DNA of 64,000 nucleotides from assembly GCA_029532415.1 (NCBI GenBank), contig JAQOTA010000029.1, positions 62,001 through 126,000 on the forward strand, in the 5' to 3' direction. Below the pieces are notes generated by a model. The model was given only the letters and a program-made list of their open reading frames with translations. It searched no databases and had not been told where the DNA came from. The DNA comes from Marasmius tenuissimus. Its lineage: Eukaryota > Basidiomycota > Agaricomycetes > Agaricales > Marasmiaceae. The stretch's first letter is position 1; every line of letters begins with the position of its first letter. This document shows, piece by piece, positions 1-11,428 of the stretch. Position numbers and translations under genes: made by a program.

Positions 1-978
1 GGTGGTTTTCCTACTAGATAGGGCTCTATGACCGGCGGCGGTGGGGAGGGAGGATTCATATTCGGTGTTTCTGATAGTTCCCGTTGCCATTTCCTTCGGA
101 ACAAAAAGAAGGCGATCACAAGTCCCACTAAGAATCCAACACCTCCAACTACACCTCCGATGATATACGCCCGTGTATTCGAGTTTTCAGAGTCGGATTG
201 AGCATTTGAATCATCGAACGGGGGAGACGATGCCGGAGAAGGAGACGACGCCGAGATAGGAGAAGATAGACCACTAGTAAGTAGAAAGCGCAGATGTTAA
301 AATGACTCCGGGCATGAGAGAGAATGCGCTTTACATGGTACCAGGACGTGCAGGTGGTGTTGAGGTTGATTTCGACGAAGTTGTGGGAGGAACCACAGGA
401 ATTGATGACGGGAGTACCACACGTATGTTCGTAGGCTGAGCAGTAAAGGTGGTCTGTCTATACGAACAGGAACCCTCCCTTCAGTACCCCATTATTGCTC
501 TCACATTGGCCTGGGCATGAACAACTCACCCGCTAGTTCCACCAACTGCACGTCCCTTGATTCCAAATGCACTGTTCAAATTTCTGGTTATGACGTGCCC
601 AGCAAAAGGTGCATCGTAATGTAGTGGGAATAGAGACGTACTTGGGAGTCGTGAATGTATATGTGAATTGGATCTGGCCCTCGCGCTCATTGGCACCGAT
701 TGTCATCAACCCAATCTCCCCAATGAACGAGTTGGATGAGCCGAAGAAACTAAGAATCACAGTACCAATGCCACTATCCAAGTTGTCGCGGACCACATTG
801 ATTGAATGAGGCTCAAATGCGGTGACAGTTGCTGGTAACTGTTGGCCAAAGTGGAAGGCCCACAGGCTAGGTGTATATGTGAGTAATAGTAATGAGAAGA
901 TGGGTGATCTTCAGGCGAGCAATAAGGTGAGTGATAATCTCAGCGACTCGAGTGTGACACATACGATGGTAGTTTCAT
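1..978 (-). CDS. single-pass membrane protein, 3' partial
   Basis: A five-exon chain on the minus strand that runs off the left edge of the window. Function unknown. The ATG at 978 opens a signal peptide (MKLPSSPIFSLLLL) once a 56-nt GTATGT...AG intron (964-909) is removed. Exon 2 is 908-642 and exon 3 is 583-530. After a longer intron an exon encodes a Ser/Thr/Pro-rich stalk. A GTAAAG donor then joins to the last exon, which holds a glycine-rich transmembrane helix (GGVVGGVGFLVGLVIAFFLF) followed by a basic stop-transfer and a proline-rich cytoplasmic tail. The secreted ectodomain, Ser/Pro stalk and one helix follow a common agaricomycete surface-protein plan; no enzyme motif is visible. All splice sites are GT-AG and phases agree, so the model is good although the 3' end is missing. 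Confidence 0.7.
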
Positions 979-3522
979 CTTTCCCGCTAACGAAGGGGAA
1001 GAGGGGAAGAGGGGAATCTGGACTATGTTTGCCTTCGGAATTTTAATATCCCAAGTATGTATATCAGTATTTGTGGAGCCAATGAGATTGATTAGTCCCC
1101 CTACAGGAACCAGTGTGTCGGATCACAACCTTCGTCCACATGCTCAATGACCACCGCCTGCCCAGTCAACTTCTGGAAGACTTACGCGGAACTTAAGATG
1201 GCTCTCTACAGCGGCTTGGGCGTCTTACGGATAAAAGCGGCGTAGAGTCAGCTGTTGCAATACCTGAACCAGTCAGAAGATTCACATCCCGACGACTCCG
1301 CTACCCGTTACCGAGCTGACTAGCCAGCGCTCGGCTGGGGGCGACCATCATAGAATCTGTGCTTTTGCGCTATTCGCGGGTCAGATGTTTCTGCTCGAAG
1401 AGCCAAGGGTTCTTTCTTTGGATCAGCTCTTTTGATGATGATGACGGGTGGTCTTTTGTCCCATCGTCACAAATTCTGTTGGATTTTCGGCTCTGGCCCG
1501 GATTCCTACTCGTACACGTGTTGTTATATTAGTTTACCCGGTGTCATTTACCATATCTACGACCCTGTACAATGGATTTCTTGCTTTCCGCCCCCATCTC
1601 AGAGTCAAACTTCCAACAAATTCCGATCGTATTAGAGTGCAAATGGTTGTTTTGGAGGCACAAATGGCAAAACATACACATGTTCGCATTTACAATTGGA
1701 GCTGCCGGCCCTTATTCATGTAGTGCACCGTGGTATGCTACAGTCTGGAAATGAGATGAAATTAATTGGGGTAGACCGCCAATGAGCATAGTACAACCTA
1801 TTTCAATAATTTTCAGCTGAGCGAGGAAAGGGAAAAGACGTCGAAGTCAAAGAGAGAACCTGGGCGGCCAGCGAGCGGCGAAACCTCCGGTTCCGGCCCG
1901 ACATCAGTTCACCGGCCAGGAACAGATGATGGAGTCTGGACCGGTGCTCCTGAATTTGCATCACCGCCTTTTTCTTCGATAACTTCTTGTAGTCTTGTGG
2001 CACGACCTCGTTGCCGCCATTCCCTCTCATCAATACTATCTAATGTCGTTTTGGATTTCGAAGAACTACGAAACCTGTCGACCAACTGCCAACAACCGCC
2101 GGTGCCTTTTCAAGCTTGGTGACCAAACCCTTCCCAGTCGACAAGGCGATGCAAGTTCTGCAAGACCAGTAGTAGCGGGTTGTCGACACTTCAATTCGTG
2201 GCACTCAAACTCGAAGCACATCAGCACATCCTAGGTCTTATAACGAGGTTAATCGTACTTAAAAAGATCCCACCACGACACGCAACGTCATTCCCCTCCT
2301 CTAGTGAAGATTCACATGCCTTCCTCCGCACCTGTTACAGCTCTTTGAAAAAAGGATGGCACAACCCGGCAACATGAGATATATAGAAAAATAAATCAAG
2401 AGGGGGTGGGAAGGGGGAAGGACAACAAACACTCTTCAAAACTTCTTCAAATTCACCTCAAACACCTCCGAGTCCACCCTAAACACCTCCCAATCCACAT
2501 CAAACATCTCCAAAGCCCCATCCAACACCTCCAAAGTACTTACGACTACTCTCGTGCGCGCCTTGCCCTCTCCCAAAGGACACCTACCGAATGGGCGGAA
2601 CCTTTTGTTTTTCTATATCCATCATCTGCGAAGTGTACCAACCTTTTCGGAAAGGGCTGCAATACGACCTGGATAAACCTGAAGAAACGGAAAACACTAA
2701 GATATCTTCGCGGTCACTTCTCCTACATAGAACAACGCCACAGAGCATGTGAAAAGCGTCTATAAGCCTCGTGCTGTAGCCTATACCCATCGCAACGTGC
2801 ATCAATGAAGCCGTTTTATCGAAACATTTTACTAATCATCTCGAACCGCCCCGAAGATCAGTAGAAGCGATCCAGCTCGAATGGATCGGCACTTCTTTCG
2901 TCTCGATGGATAGATGATGTCCAGCATACCTCGATGCATTTCCCTCATAAACCCCTTCCATACCTTTTCTTCTTCACGTACGCAGACCAATACCCTTTCA
3001 ACTATCAGAAAGCGATGGACTCGCCCCGACCAACCAACCACTTCACTCTTATATTGTATGGCTTCCCGGCGAATGGCTCTTCAACAGCGAACCTGTGTAC
3101 TTTGACTATCGGCCAGCCCACGTCGGTAATTCAATCTTATTGTCTGCACGTACTAGGGTCCTCGGTGGGCCAACTCACGAACGAAATCAAACGGCATATC
3201 CATCACCTGAGCTCAAGGGCGCTTGGAACTCAGAGCGCTAATGACGACTCGCAGTCGAGCGGTTCACGAGTTTCAGCGGGTGCGGGCACAATCGCCAACA
3301 GGATGGTATTCTCTTGCAGTAACCCTCATAATACCAGAAGCTGGTGTTCGAACTGTTTCCTTTGCGAAGTCAAATTCCTGTTTGATCGGCACTATTGTAG
3401 TAGAAATGCATAATATTCGTCCGAACTTCACTATCACGAAGAAAATGTCATGACGCTGGGAAGTGGGATAATCCAAGTGGGGAATCGGACGCAGAATACG
3501 AAGAGCGGGATAAAGGCGGCTG
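979..3522. other. 2.5 kb with no supported gene
   Basis: Several open frames of 60-160 codons occur here, for example 2934-3413 and 1803-2033, but none shows a recognisable motif, a consistent exon chain or a promoter with a matching start. The only structured sequence I see is the short tandem repeat listed separately. It could hold a decayed gene or regulatory DNA between the genes at 1-978 and 3523-4692. Confidence 0.5.
2451..2534. repeat. 21-bp tandem repeat, four units
   Basis: Four consecutive 21-bp units beginning at 2451, 2472, 2493 and 2514. Each is built around a CCACcTCAAACACCTCC-like core with a few substitutions per unit. A unit of 21 bp keeps frame, but no convincing gene surrounds it. 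Confidence 0.75.
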
Positions 3523-4692
3523 TTAGCGTGGAATCAATGAAATGAGAACGACAAAACCGACAGAGGGCAAGGTAGCAACCAAGTAAGATAAAGAGGACGT
3601 CAGGAGGGAAGGGATACGAGGCGTTTCTGTGGGGCTGGTGTAGATCGGCATATACGGGAGGAACACGGGTAAAACGCTAAGTCGGTTTTCCACGTTGTAA
3701 CTATTCTCCACGTTGTAGCTGCTCTCCACGTTATGGCTGTTCACGTTACGGATCTTCTCCACGTTATAGCTGTTCTTCACGTTGTAACTGCTTTCCACGT
3801 TGGAGCTACCTTGCATGTTGTAGGTGTCTCGCGAGGTCCTGCCTACATTGCACTGATCGTAATTGTCACCATACTGGACTCGATTGGTCCGAGACGCCTT
3901 GGCTGGGCCGCGTGGGTATTCAAGTTGGGGATGGAAAGGGTTTGGATAATTTGCATCCTCTCGAGTCGTTGAATAACTCGTGTCATCTCGAGTGGCGGCT
4001 GATTCAAAAGCGGTGATAGGATTGTCTACAGTTGCCATTCAGCACATAGAATCCAAACTTCCAGAAGGAGACAACCTACCACCAGGCGATTTCAGCATAA
4101 TCACACCGAAGCCAAAAGCTTGGGTAAACAGCGCCGTCCTGCAATAATTCATTATAGGGATTGACGGATGAATTCCTCGCCGACTCACCGCCAGTTCATT
4201 ACCGCTTTGAGGTAAGCCTCCGCTATCTGTAGATGATCATTGACATTGTTTCTCTATACCAAAATCTCGAGGCTTACTTTTGTGAATGTATCTCGATCCT
4301 TCTCATAGACTGGCTCAATCGTGGTAACTGTGAAGTTTCCTTCGAGTCCATATATTTGGGTAGTCTGCACCTTTTTCTTGACTTTCACTATCTGCGACTC
4401 CGAGGATGTTGATGCTCCCCTTTCCGACAAGTTGACGCGGACACTTAGAACCTTGGACGATAGAAGGCGGAGAAAATTGATGTTGCCGTCGATTACTCTT
4501 CTGAAAGTCCTTCCATCCTACACAGAATGTCTAGTATTGCGACTGACATTGGCACAAACTGGTACTTACTGTAGTCATCAGTCTGCCTCTCCCTAGATTG
4601 AAATAGTCGTTCGCGGCAACATCTCCAGCCGCATTTCCCCTGATATAGTCTCCTATCATCGTGCATTGGGCGTGCGAGAGGAAAGGAGACAT
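3523..4692 (-). CDS. protein with SYNVE-type repeats, function unknown
   Basis: Five exons on the minus strand: 4692-4570, 4517-4278, 4226-4189, 4138-4080 and 4025-3523. Introns are 50-54 nt, all GT-AG, and the exons sum to exactly 963 nt (320 codons plus stop). I do not recognise a family. Residues 1-150 are a mixed alpha/beta-looking region with a basic VKVKKKV stretch and a short hydrophobic segment near FGFGVIML. The last exon is Asn/Tyr/Ser-rich and contains seven copies of a motif like SYNVEN, encoded by an 18-bp tandem repeat. The C-terminus is hydrophobic (SLSYLVATLPSVGFVVLISL), a likely membrane segment. The ATG at 4692 is chosen because the frame is open from there, but further 5' exons cannot be excluded. 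Confidence 0.6.
3691..3813 (-). repeat. 18-bp coding tandem repeat (SYNVE)
   Basis: Seven units each starting with CACGTT on the plus strand, at 3691, 3709, 3727, 3742, 3760, 3778 and 3796. Most are 18 bp and one is 15 bp, so length changes keep the reading frame. On the minus strand each unit encodes roughly S-Y-N-V-E-N/S inside the gene at 3523-4692. Confidence 0.85.
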
Positions 4693-6324
4693 TTCCTTGA
4701 CCCGGAGAGGTAAAAGGAAAGAGAGAGGGTATGAGAGAAGCTACAGGGTGAAGGAGTGAAGGAGGGAGCGAAAGCGAATACGAACGCATTACACAGCTTA
4801 CCTCGTTGGTATTAAAATCAGCGTTCACAGCTGCCTCGTGCTCTGCATGAGGCCGAGAGTCGAACTGCAAATGGCAAATACCAGACTCGGCTTGCCTTGA
4901 AAGGCAGGTATACCGTATATAGCACAACACATGCTCAAAACAAGAACGTGAACAGGATGCTGCGCGCCGGACTTGAGACGTCGTTGAAACCACCGTACAC
5001 AAGAGGGAGAGCGAGAGAAGCCGGAAGACATACCTATCAAATATTCGGTCTTCTCTCGTTCTGTCTCTGACGCTCCGACACGCCATCTTTGGATGCATTG
5101 TTAGATCCGATTCTCTTTTAGGCCCATAACAGACCGAGCGGCTCATGGCCGTTTCAGCTCCGATGAAAGATGATTTGGCCGATCGGCAAACTAGTATCGT
5201 TAAAAAATCGAGGTAAACAGGTAGATAGATGCACTTTAAATGGTCGAGAAGGTGGGAAAAGTAGGCATGATATAGCATCTGTTAATCAGAACCACAAACT
5301 CGAAGGCGCATCCATGAACAATAAAGTTTAGTTTTCTAAACCATGAGGTGAAACAGACCTCAGTCGACCTCTCGAGAGAATGATTAACAATAAGATCGGG
5401 ACCAGGTGGGTGTAACTCAGCCACTCGTCCTAAGCACCCCGCAACACCACCCAGCGTTCAACCTTATCGTGATTCACAAGACACCCAATCAACTATCTGC
5501 ACCCGATAGCACAACAAAATCCCCGCAACGAGACGTGCTGAGTACTATGAGACCCACAGCCCTATCCGTGGCGTAGAACATCAAATCCAGCACTAAGATC
5601 TATACAGCACTGGCGGTCAAGTTCGTATCGGTTCGGACTTGGGCTGAATGAAGGTGCTCGCTTGGGCAGTGAAGAGTGGCGAGGTCGACTCTGCTTGAAG
5701 AGAGGTGTTACATCGTGACTTGGGTGACTAGGTCTGTGTTCCGATTGAGGGAAGGTAGCCAGTATAAGTGCATAGTTGATGAGACTGTTGAGAGGTATGT
5801 ATATAACATTGCATCGTCGTTGCATTGGCCACAGCGGTCTTGCAGGATGCGATCGTGGGAATTGAGGTCTAAGTTGCGGCTGTCGAGGCGCTCGGTGCCG
5901 GTGAAGCATCACGGCGATTGCCGCCGATATCAGGGCTGCTTCAAACTCTCGCCTGGCTTGCAAGTTTTTCCCTCTCTCCGCTATGAGTTCGGTGGAGTCA
6001 TTCAACGTCGGTGGAACTACCTTCTTCAGAAAATCGTCTCTTCGTCCCCCGAATCTCGTGTGCGTTCCCCATATTCTCCATCGACGTATTCACGCAGCCC
6101 CCACCGGTAATAGGTATGAGCGACCGCTTTATCACCACAGGAGCATCATTCTCAACCTGAATTGGGCGCCATTCTTGGGCCTGACCTGGAGTATGATGTA
6201 TTGAAATGGTTACATCTCCGCAGCACAAGCAAATATCATGGGATCACAGACCGTCTGGATTTACCGTGCTACCGCTTCATATTAAAGCTCGACTCGAACA
6301 TCGTATTCCGTACACTAATCCTCA
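4693..6324. other. 1.6 kb between genes, no supported gene
   Basis: This lies between the minus-strand gene ending its 5' side at 4692 and the P450 gene starting at 6325, so it should hold both promoters. Minus-strand open frames at 4493-5278 and 5562-6228 look partly protein-like, but I could not chain them with consistent splice phase and did not call a gene. Confidence 0.4.
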
Positions 6325-8725
6325 ATGCCTGCATCGAGTCAAACATTGAAAATGTCTCTTCGAGTTTCAATGACACCCGGAGTCCGTTTTCTCTTATCGG
6401 TCTCTCTCATCCTGTGTATTCCACTTCTTATCTCTATCGCCGTTTACAAGACGAACATCTTCCAGAATGCCATTCCCACCCATCTGTATATTATATTTAG
6501 CATCTTCTTCATTCCAGTTCTCGTCTTCCTTCGCATCATAATCAAGGAATTTCGGCAAAGACTAGGAGCGTCCAATATGGGTGCACGCCTCGCACCGAGG
6601 ATCAAGGGAAGGTGGCTGGGAAACATCGACATCATGGTTAGAGTGAATCGTGCGCGTGTCTCTGGATACCCAGGCGAGTAGAGCCTTGTTCTTCTATTCC
6701 TTTCCTATTCGATAAATGTGCTCATGACGGTATTCAGACGACGAGTTGAGAGAATGGTCTGAAGCCAAAGGACCGATTTACAACGTGAAGATTCTCTCAG
6801 AGGACTTCATCCTCACGACTTGTCCCAAGCATATTCAACAAATCTTGGCGACAGAGTTCAAGAACTTTGAGAAGGGTGCGTATCCTACCCTTTTATCGAT
6901 GTTCTCGAGCCCGAGGTCATAAATCATGCCGTCCTAGGTGAACAGTTCCGAAGTTGTATGAGCGCCGTGCTTGGAGTAGGCGTCTTCAACACTGATGGTA
7001 CGTACTAATTCAATGCCTTCACTTATAACTCGCTTATCTACTTTTGTCCCGTACCCCAGGTGAGATGTGGAAATTCCACCGCCAGATGACACGCCCCTTC
7101 TTCACCCGCGACCGCATCTCCCACTTTGAACTATTCGACAAACACGCGGAACGCGCTATACAGACCATGAAATCGCGACTTCGAGAAGGCACCGCGCTTG
7201 ATTTCCAGGATCTGATGGGAAAGTTCACGATCGACTCTGCGACCGAGTTCCTCTTTGGGTCTTGTGTCAACAACTTGTCTTCGCCACTTCCGTACCCCCC
7301 TGTGGCTGCATCCCGCTTCGACTTCACACCCAGAAATCCGTCCCCAACTCCGATGACGCAAGCGGATCTTTTTGCGAAAGCTTTCTTGCAGGCTCAGGAA
7401 GCAATCGCGAACCGAGAGGCCTTTGGAGCATTGTGGCCGATATTCGAGATCTTGGGCGACAAAGTGGAAGGGCCGATGAAGATCGTATCGGATTTTGTGG
7501 AGCCTATTATCTCGGAGGCGTTGGAAAAGAAGAGAGCAAGAGGAGTACGCAAGGAGAAAGTTGACTTGCAAAATGAGGTCGGAGAGGACGAAACCCTGCT
7601 TGATCACTTGGTTGATATCACGGACGGTTCGTAATTACATCTTCCGCTTGCTCGAGGACGAGCATAACCAACTTGTCATCGACTCTTAGATCCCGTGGTC
7701 CTCAAGGACGCGACTTTGAACATTCTGATTGCGGGGCGCGACACCACAGCTGCCACGTTAACATTTATCATGTATTTCTTAGCTACTCATCCAGAGGTCA
7801 CTACTAGGCTTCGGAACGAGGTTATCGATACTGTTGGATCGTCTGCGGAGGGGAGGGAGATCAGCTGGGAAATGATCAAGGAGATGAAATATCTGAGAGC
7901 GGTCATTAATGGTGAGTTCCATGAAGCTGGAGTGCCTCTTTTCCCCCCACTTTGCCGACTATAATTTCTCCATACAGAGACCCTTCGATTGTATCCGGTG
8001 GTTCCCTTCAACGTGCGGGATAGTATCAACTCAACAACCTTGACTTCCCCCGAGCCTGACAAGCCGCCGATTTATATTCCAGCCCGAACCAGGTATGGAC
8101 AAATATCGTGTCCTCAATCTCATCAGGCCTAAGTCATTTTAGAGTCGGGTACTCCGTATTCATGATGCATCGTCGAAAGGATCTGTGGGGACCAGATGGT
8201 AAGCACGATTGCCTCGACTTTCCACTGAGCGAGATACTCCATTGACGCACAACGTTCTTTGCAGCCGAAGTCTTCGACCCTGACCGCTTTCTCGACTCGC
8301 GCCTCCAAAAATACCTCTCGCCTCGACCATTCATCTTTCTTCCTTTCAATGCCGGACCTCGTATCTGTCTCGGACAACAGGTGCGTCCCAACGACCCGTC
8401 GCTCGTCTTCAGTCCAACCTGACTTACATGTACACCGTAGTTCGCCTACAACGAAATGTCCCTCATGCTCATTCGACTCCTCCAGCACTTCCATTCCTTC
8501 ACTTTTATTCCGGAGTGCGCCCCAGCCGAGTTCCAAACCCCAGCCGAGTGGGAGGGACTGCCGGGTAGAAAGGGAATCGACAAGTTCTTCCCGAAGAGGA
8601 ACCTTACCATGCACAGTGGGGTGAGATTTGTTGAAATTCACTGAGTTTAGCGCCTTTCTGACTTTCGGTAGGGCGGCCTGTGGATCAAAGCAAAGGAGGT
8701 GTCTGAGAAGGAGATTCTGGGGTAA
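6325..8725 (+). CDS. cytochrome P450 monooxygenase, CYP63-like
   Basis: A microsomal heme-thiolate monooxygenase, probably a fatty-acid, alkane or xenobiotic hydroxylase if the CYP63 resemblance is right. Ten exons: 6325-6673, 6738-6875, 6938-6997, 7060-7626, 7690-7911, 7978-8092, 8143-8198, 8265-8380, 8441-8620 and 8672-8725. They sum to 1857 nt (618 codons). The N-terminus has two hydrophobic stretches ([19 protein letters not shown], then a second) that anchor it in the ER. The I-helix reads [10 protein letters not shown], the K-helix ETLRLYP, the meander DPDRF and the heme loop [13 protein letters not shown] with its Cys ligand. The segment [14 protein letters not shown] matches the usual W-x-x-x-R C-helix. 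An in-frame ATG at 6352 is an alternative start nine codons in. All introns are GT-AG except the first, which has a GC donor. No inactivating change seen. Confidence 0.92.
6674..6737 (+). other. GC-AG intron in the P450 gene
   Basis: The 64-nt first intron begins CAG|GCGAGT rather than GT. It ends TATTCAG, and splicing here is needed to keep the frame into [10 protein letters not shown] donors are a known minor class; the strong CAG|GCGAGT context fits one. Confidence 0.75.
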
Positions 8726-8989
8726 ATCAGGCCGCAGACGCGTAGCGTTTCGATGAAGGGTGCGCCTATCAGGGAGCTACCGTCCTGCCCTCACGGTTGT
8801 TAGTTACACGCCGGGGTAGATTTAGCTGTGGCTCGTCTTTTGTTGTCTTTTCATCAGCCATCTATCTGGTCGCAATGTACACATCGTATCTGATGGTAGG
8901 CAACTATATTTCGTACATAGCAGCCACGTACGGAGAATTTAATAGACAGTTATCCTAACGAGCAAACCTAGATGGGGCCATATACGTGT

Positions 8990-10473
8990 TTATTCACCGT
9001 CGTCACCAACGACGGCCACTTGACTTGTACTCTGTGAGGAAAGATGGACACAACTGGTATTTTCCGCGGCCCTCATCTCTGGACCGTGCCATCGATTCTT
9101 CAACTCCTCCAAGCCGTTGAATTCAGCAGGGTGAAGTACTGTCTGCACACCCTCATGGGTCGAGGAAATGTCCAGCGTGTCTCCATCAATGACGAGAATC
9201 GGATTTTTCGCACCAGTCCGTATTAACCGACTCGCTTGATCCTCTGAAGGTAGATTGGATGATTGGGTGAGGTACCCCGCGATTAGTTGCTGGATCGGCT
9301 GAGCTTTCAGTGAACTGGGTCAAGAATCTGCAGAGTCAAGTTGTCCGGGGCCATTGGAGTTGACATCGTCTGGGTTCACATATGCGATTATAGAGAGCCA
9401 GGATCTGACGAACGAGATGCGAAGATAAGAAGTGATGATGACGAGGGTGAAAGGAGATTTCATCCCTTTTCTTCGTCCACAACACATCCGAATACGTGCC
9501 TTCCAGGGCCACATCTCGACTGGGAAATGAAAAGCCCAGGGCGACAATAGCACAAAGCTCCCAGTTGATCGGTGGGATGTAGTGGGATATGCAGGGTGTG
9601 CTTTAAATCCAAAGGTAGGAGCATTATGGAGCGTACTTACCTGCTGGAATCATGTAGTCATATCCGATGAGACAACTACAACGTCTGTTGTGACGAGTCG
9701 AGCGCGATTCTGGACAACTAATTTCTATAGTCGCTACTACGGGAATTCCATAACCATCGCTAAAGGCCACACCACTTGTGAGTTGAGTATATACACTTAC
9801 TAAGATGATAGGCGTCTCGAGCGACGAGACCGCCAAGTTCGAGTCCAGGTTCTTCTTTGACATGGGAGCTCGTCAACAGGCTCATATCTTGTCGTTTTTA
9901 CACCGAGCTTTCAATGAGAAATTCGCGAGTATCAAATTCTCTTGCGATGCCTGAAGCTTCGGAAAAAGAAGTCCAGACCTATCGTTTGGAAATTGATTGA
10001 TGGACGTAATGTTCCAGGGCTAGAATCAGCCGTTACGCTTATGTGTGAACATTCGTCAAGAACTCTTATTGAATCGCGATTGAGTGACTTTGATACATAG
10101 TTCGACAGGCTTGGCTTTGTGTTCCTCCTGCCAGACTGGTTTGGGTTGGGACTTCCATACATCGACTCCCGAATTCAGTTAGCAGCCTGTCGGACCAACA
10201 CATAAGTAGCATCAGCCTTTACCAAACTATTCAGACCAAGACTCGGACTTACGCAGACAACATGAGGAGGGCAAGGGTCGGTGATTAAGGCTCTGGAAGC
10301 GACACGAGCCTAAAAACGGAAGGTTGGGTCAGCTATCTATCAATATTCACCGCATGGAAATTCGAGTTCACAGGAGCTGGTTCTCGCTCTTCGAGGGGCA
10401 CAGCGGAGACCGACGATGACAATAGAACGGTAGCAATGAAGAGCGAGGCGAGTTTGTTGATGAAGAAAAATAT
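8990..10473 (-). pseudogene. degraded secreted-protein-like gene, start codon lost
   Basis: A TATA box (TATAAAAAGA on the minus strand, 10540-10531) is followed about 60 bp downstream by a frame that encodes a clear signal peptide (FFFINKLASLFIATVLLSSS, then VSAVPLEERE). The expected first codon at 10473-10471 is ATA, and no ATG lies between the TATA box and this segment. An exon with a Cys-Pro-Pro pattern follows after an intron with a TTTTAG acceptor. At the far end a clean frame reads AKNPILVIDGDTLDISST and ends GDDGE at 8990. The middle exons could not be chained with confidence. I do not recognise the family. It may be a recently inactivated secreted protein, or translation may begin at a non-AUG codon. 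Confidence 0.4.
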
Positions 10474-10530
10474 GATTAGTGTTTCGAGGGAGGTACGTTG
10501 AGGATGTGATGAAGAGGTCCCAAAGTGGGT

Positions 10531-10540
10531 TCTTTTTATA
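10531..10540 (-). promoter_or_regulatory. TATA box
   Basis: TATAAAAAGA on the minus strand, about 60 bp upstream of the signal-peptide-encoding segment at 10473. Spacing and the CT-rich sequence that follows fit a fungal core promoter. Confidence 0.55.
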
Positions 10541-11428
10541 CGGCCATGGGCCTCTATCGAGGGTTTAGTTCGATGTGGGTTGGCCTGCTTGACAGTGACT
10601 TGTTATCAAAATGATAGACAGGACGTCAAAGAGATGTTGTTTGACATCGACCTCCGACAGCCTCGTATTTGGATAGTTGTGACGCGACCACCCAGGAATA
10701 GAGCAGGTAGAATGGAAACGAAGACTGGGTAACTTGATGTATCATGCAAACGCTTCAAATTTTGGCAGTCTTACTAGGAAGAATTCTGAGGAGGTGTTAA
10801 TAAAGCGAGAAGTATTTCGGTTTGAGGCGAATCACCTGGGCTTCGTTGACAAGCACCTGAAAGAACCCGAAAATTGCATACAGAAGTTGCTGGTTGGGTT
10901 GATGTACCAGCCTTGCCTCCGCGTACATCAATCGGTGACCCCCGACTAGCGAGAGGGTAATTCCAGCAGTGAAAATTCAATGTTTTGACTTCTCTCTGTG
11001 TGGTGTGTAGATATATCTGGCGAGTTCGAATGAGACTTGAGCGTCTGTAAAAAATGCCAGGATACTGAATGTCGTGTCTTGGATACTTTGCCAAGCATAC
11101 CAGGCCCGTTGAGATACGAAAGGCTGTCCAAAGAGTTTTCAGTAGTCGATAACTCACCTGAACTCGAGCGTAGAGCGGCGATACGAACATGGGTGCAAGG
11201 AAGAAAGGACAAACCGTGGGAAGCCGCCGGCAAAGCGGGATTGATCTAGCCGGTGGCGATGCAAGGGGTCAGATTAATTTTTGGGCTGTGCGCCCCGGCC
11301 CCGCGACTGCGCAGCGCAACCCCATGTCGAATTTTGAATAGCCTGAAACTGCGGTCACCTCTTTTGACCTTTTATACTTTCTTCTCAATTCCCCCGCCCT
11401 ATTGCATTCCTTTACCTCCAACATCGCG
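10541..11428. other. 0.9 kb intergenic
   Basis: This separates the TATA-led minus-strand gene from the plus-strand gene at 11429. The last 150 bp before 11429 are CT-rich, as in fungal 5' leaders. No gene is supported. Confidence 0.4.

Noticed and set aside
4493..5278. 261-codon open frame on the minus strand
   Set aside because: Its 3' part runs through a splice donor of the better-supported gene at 3523-4692. Its 5' part could not be chained in phase.
5562..6228. Minus-strand gene upstream of the P450
   Set aside because: Frames look mildly protein-like but contain no recognisable motif and no phase-consistent exon chain.
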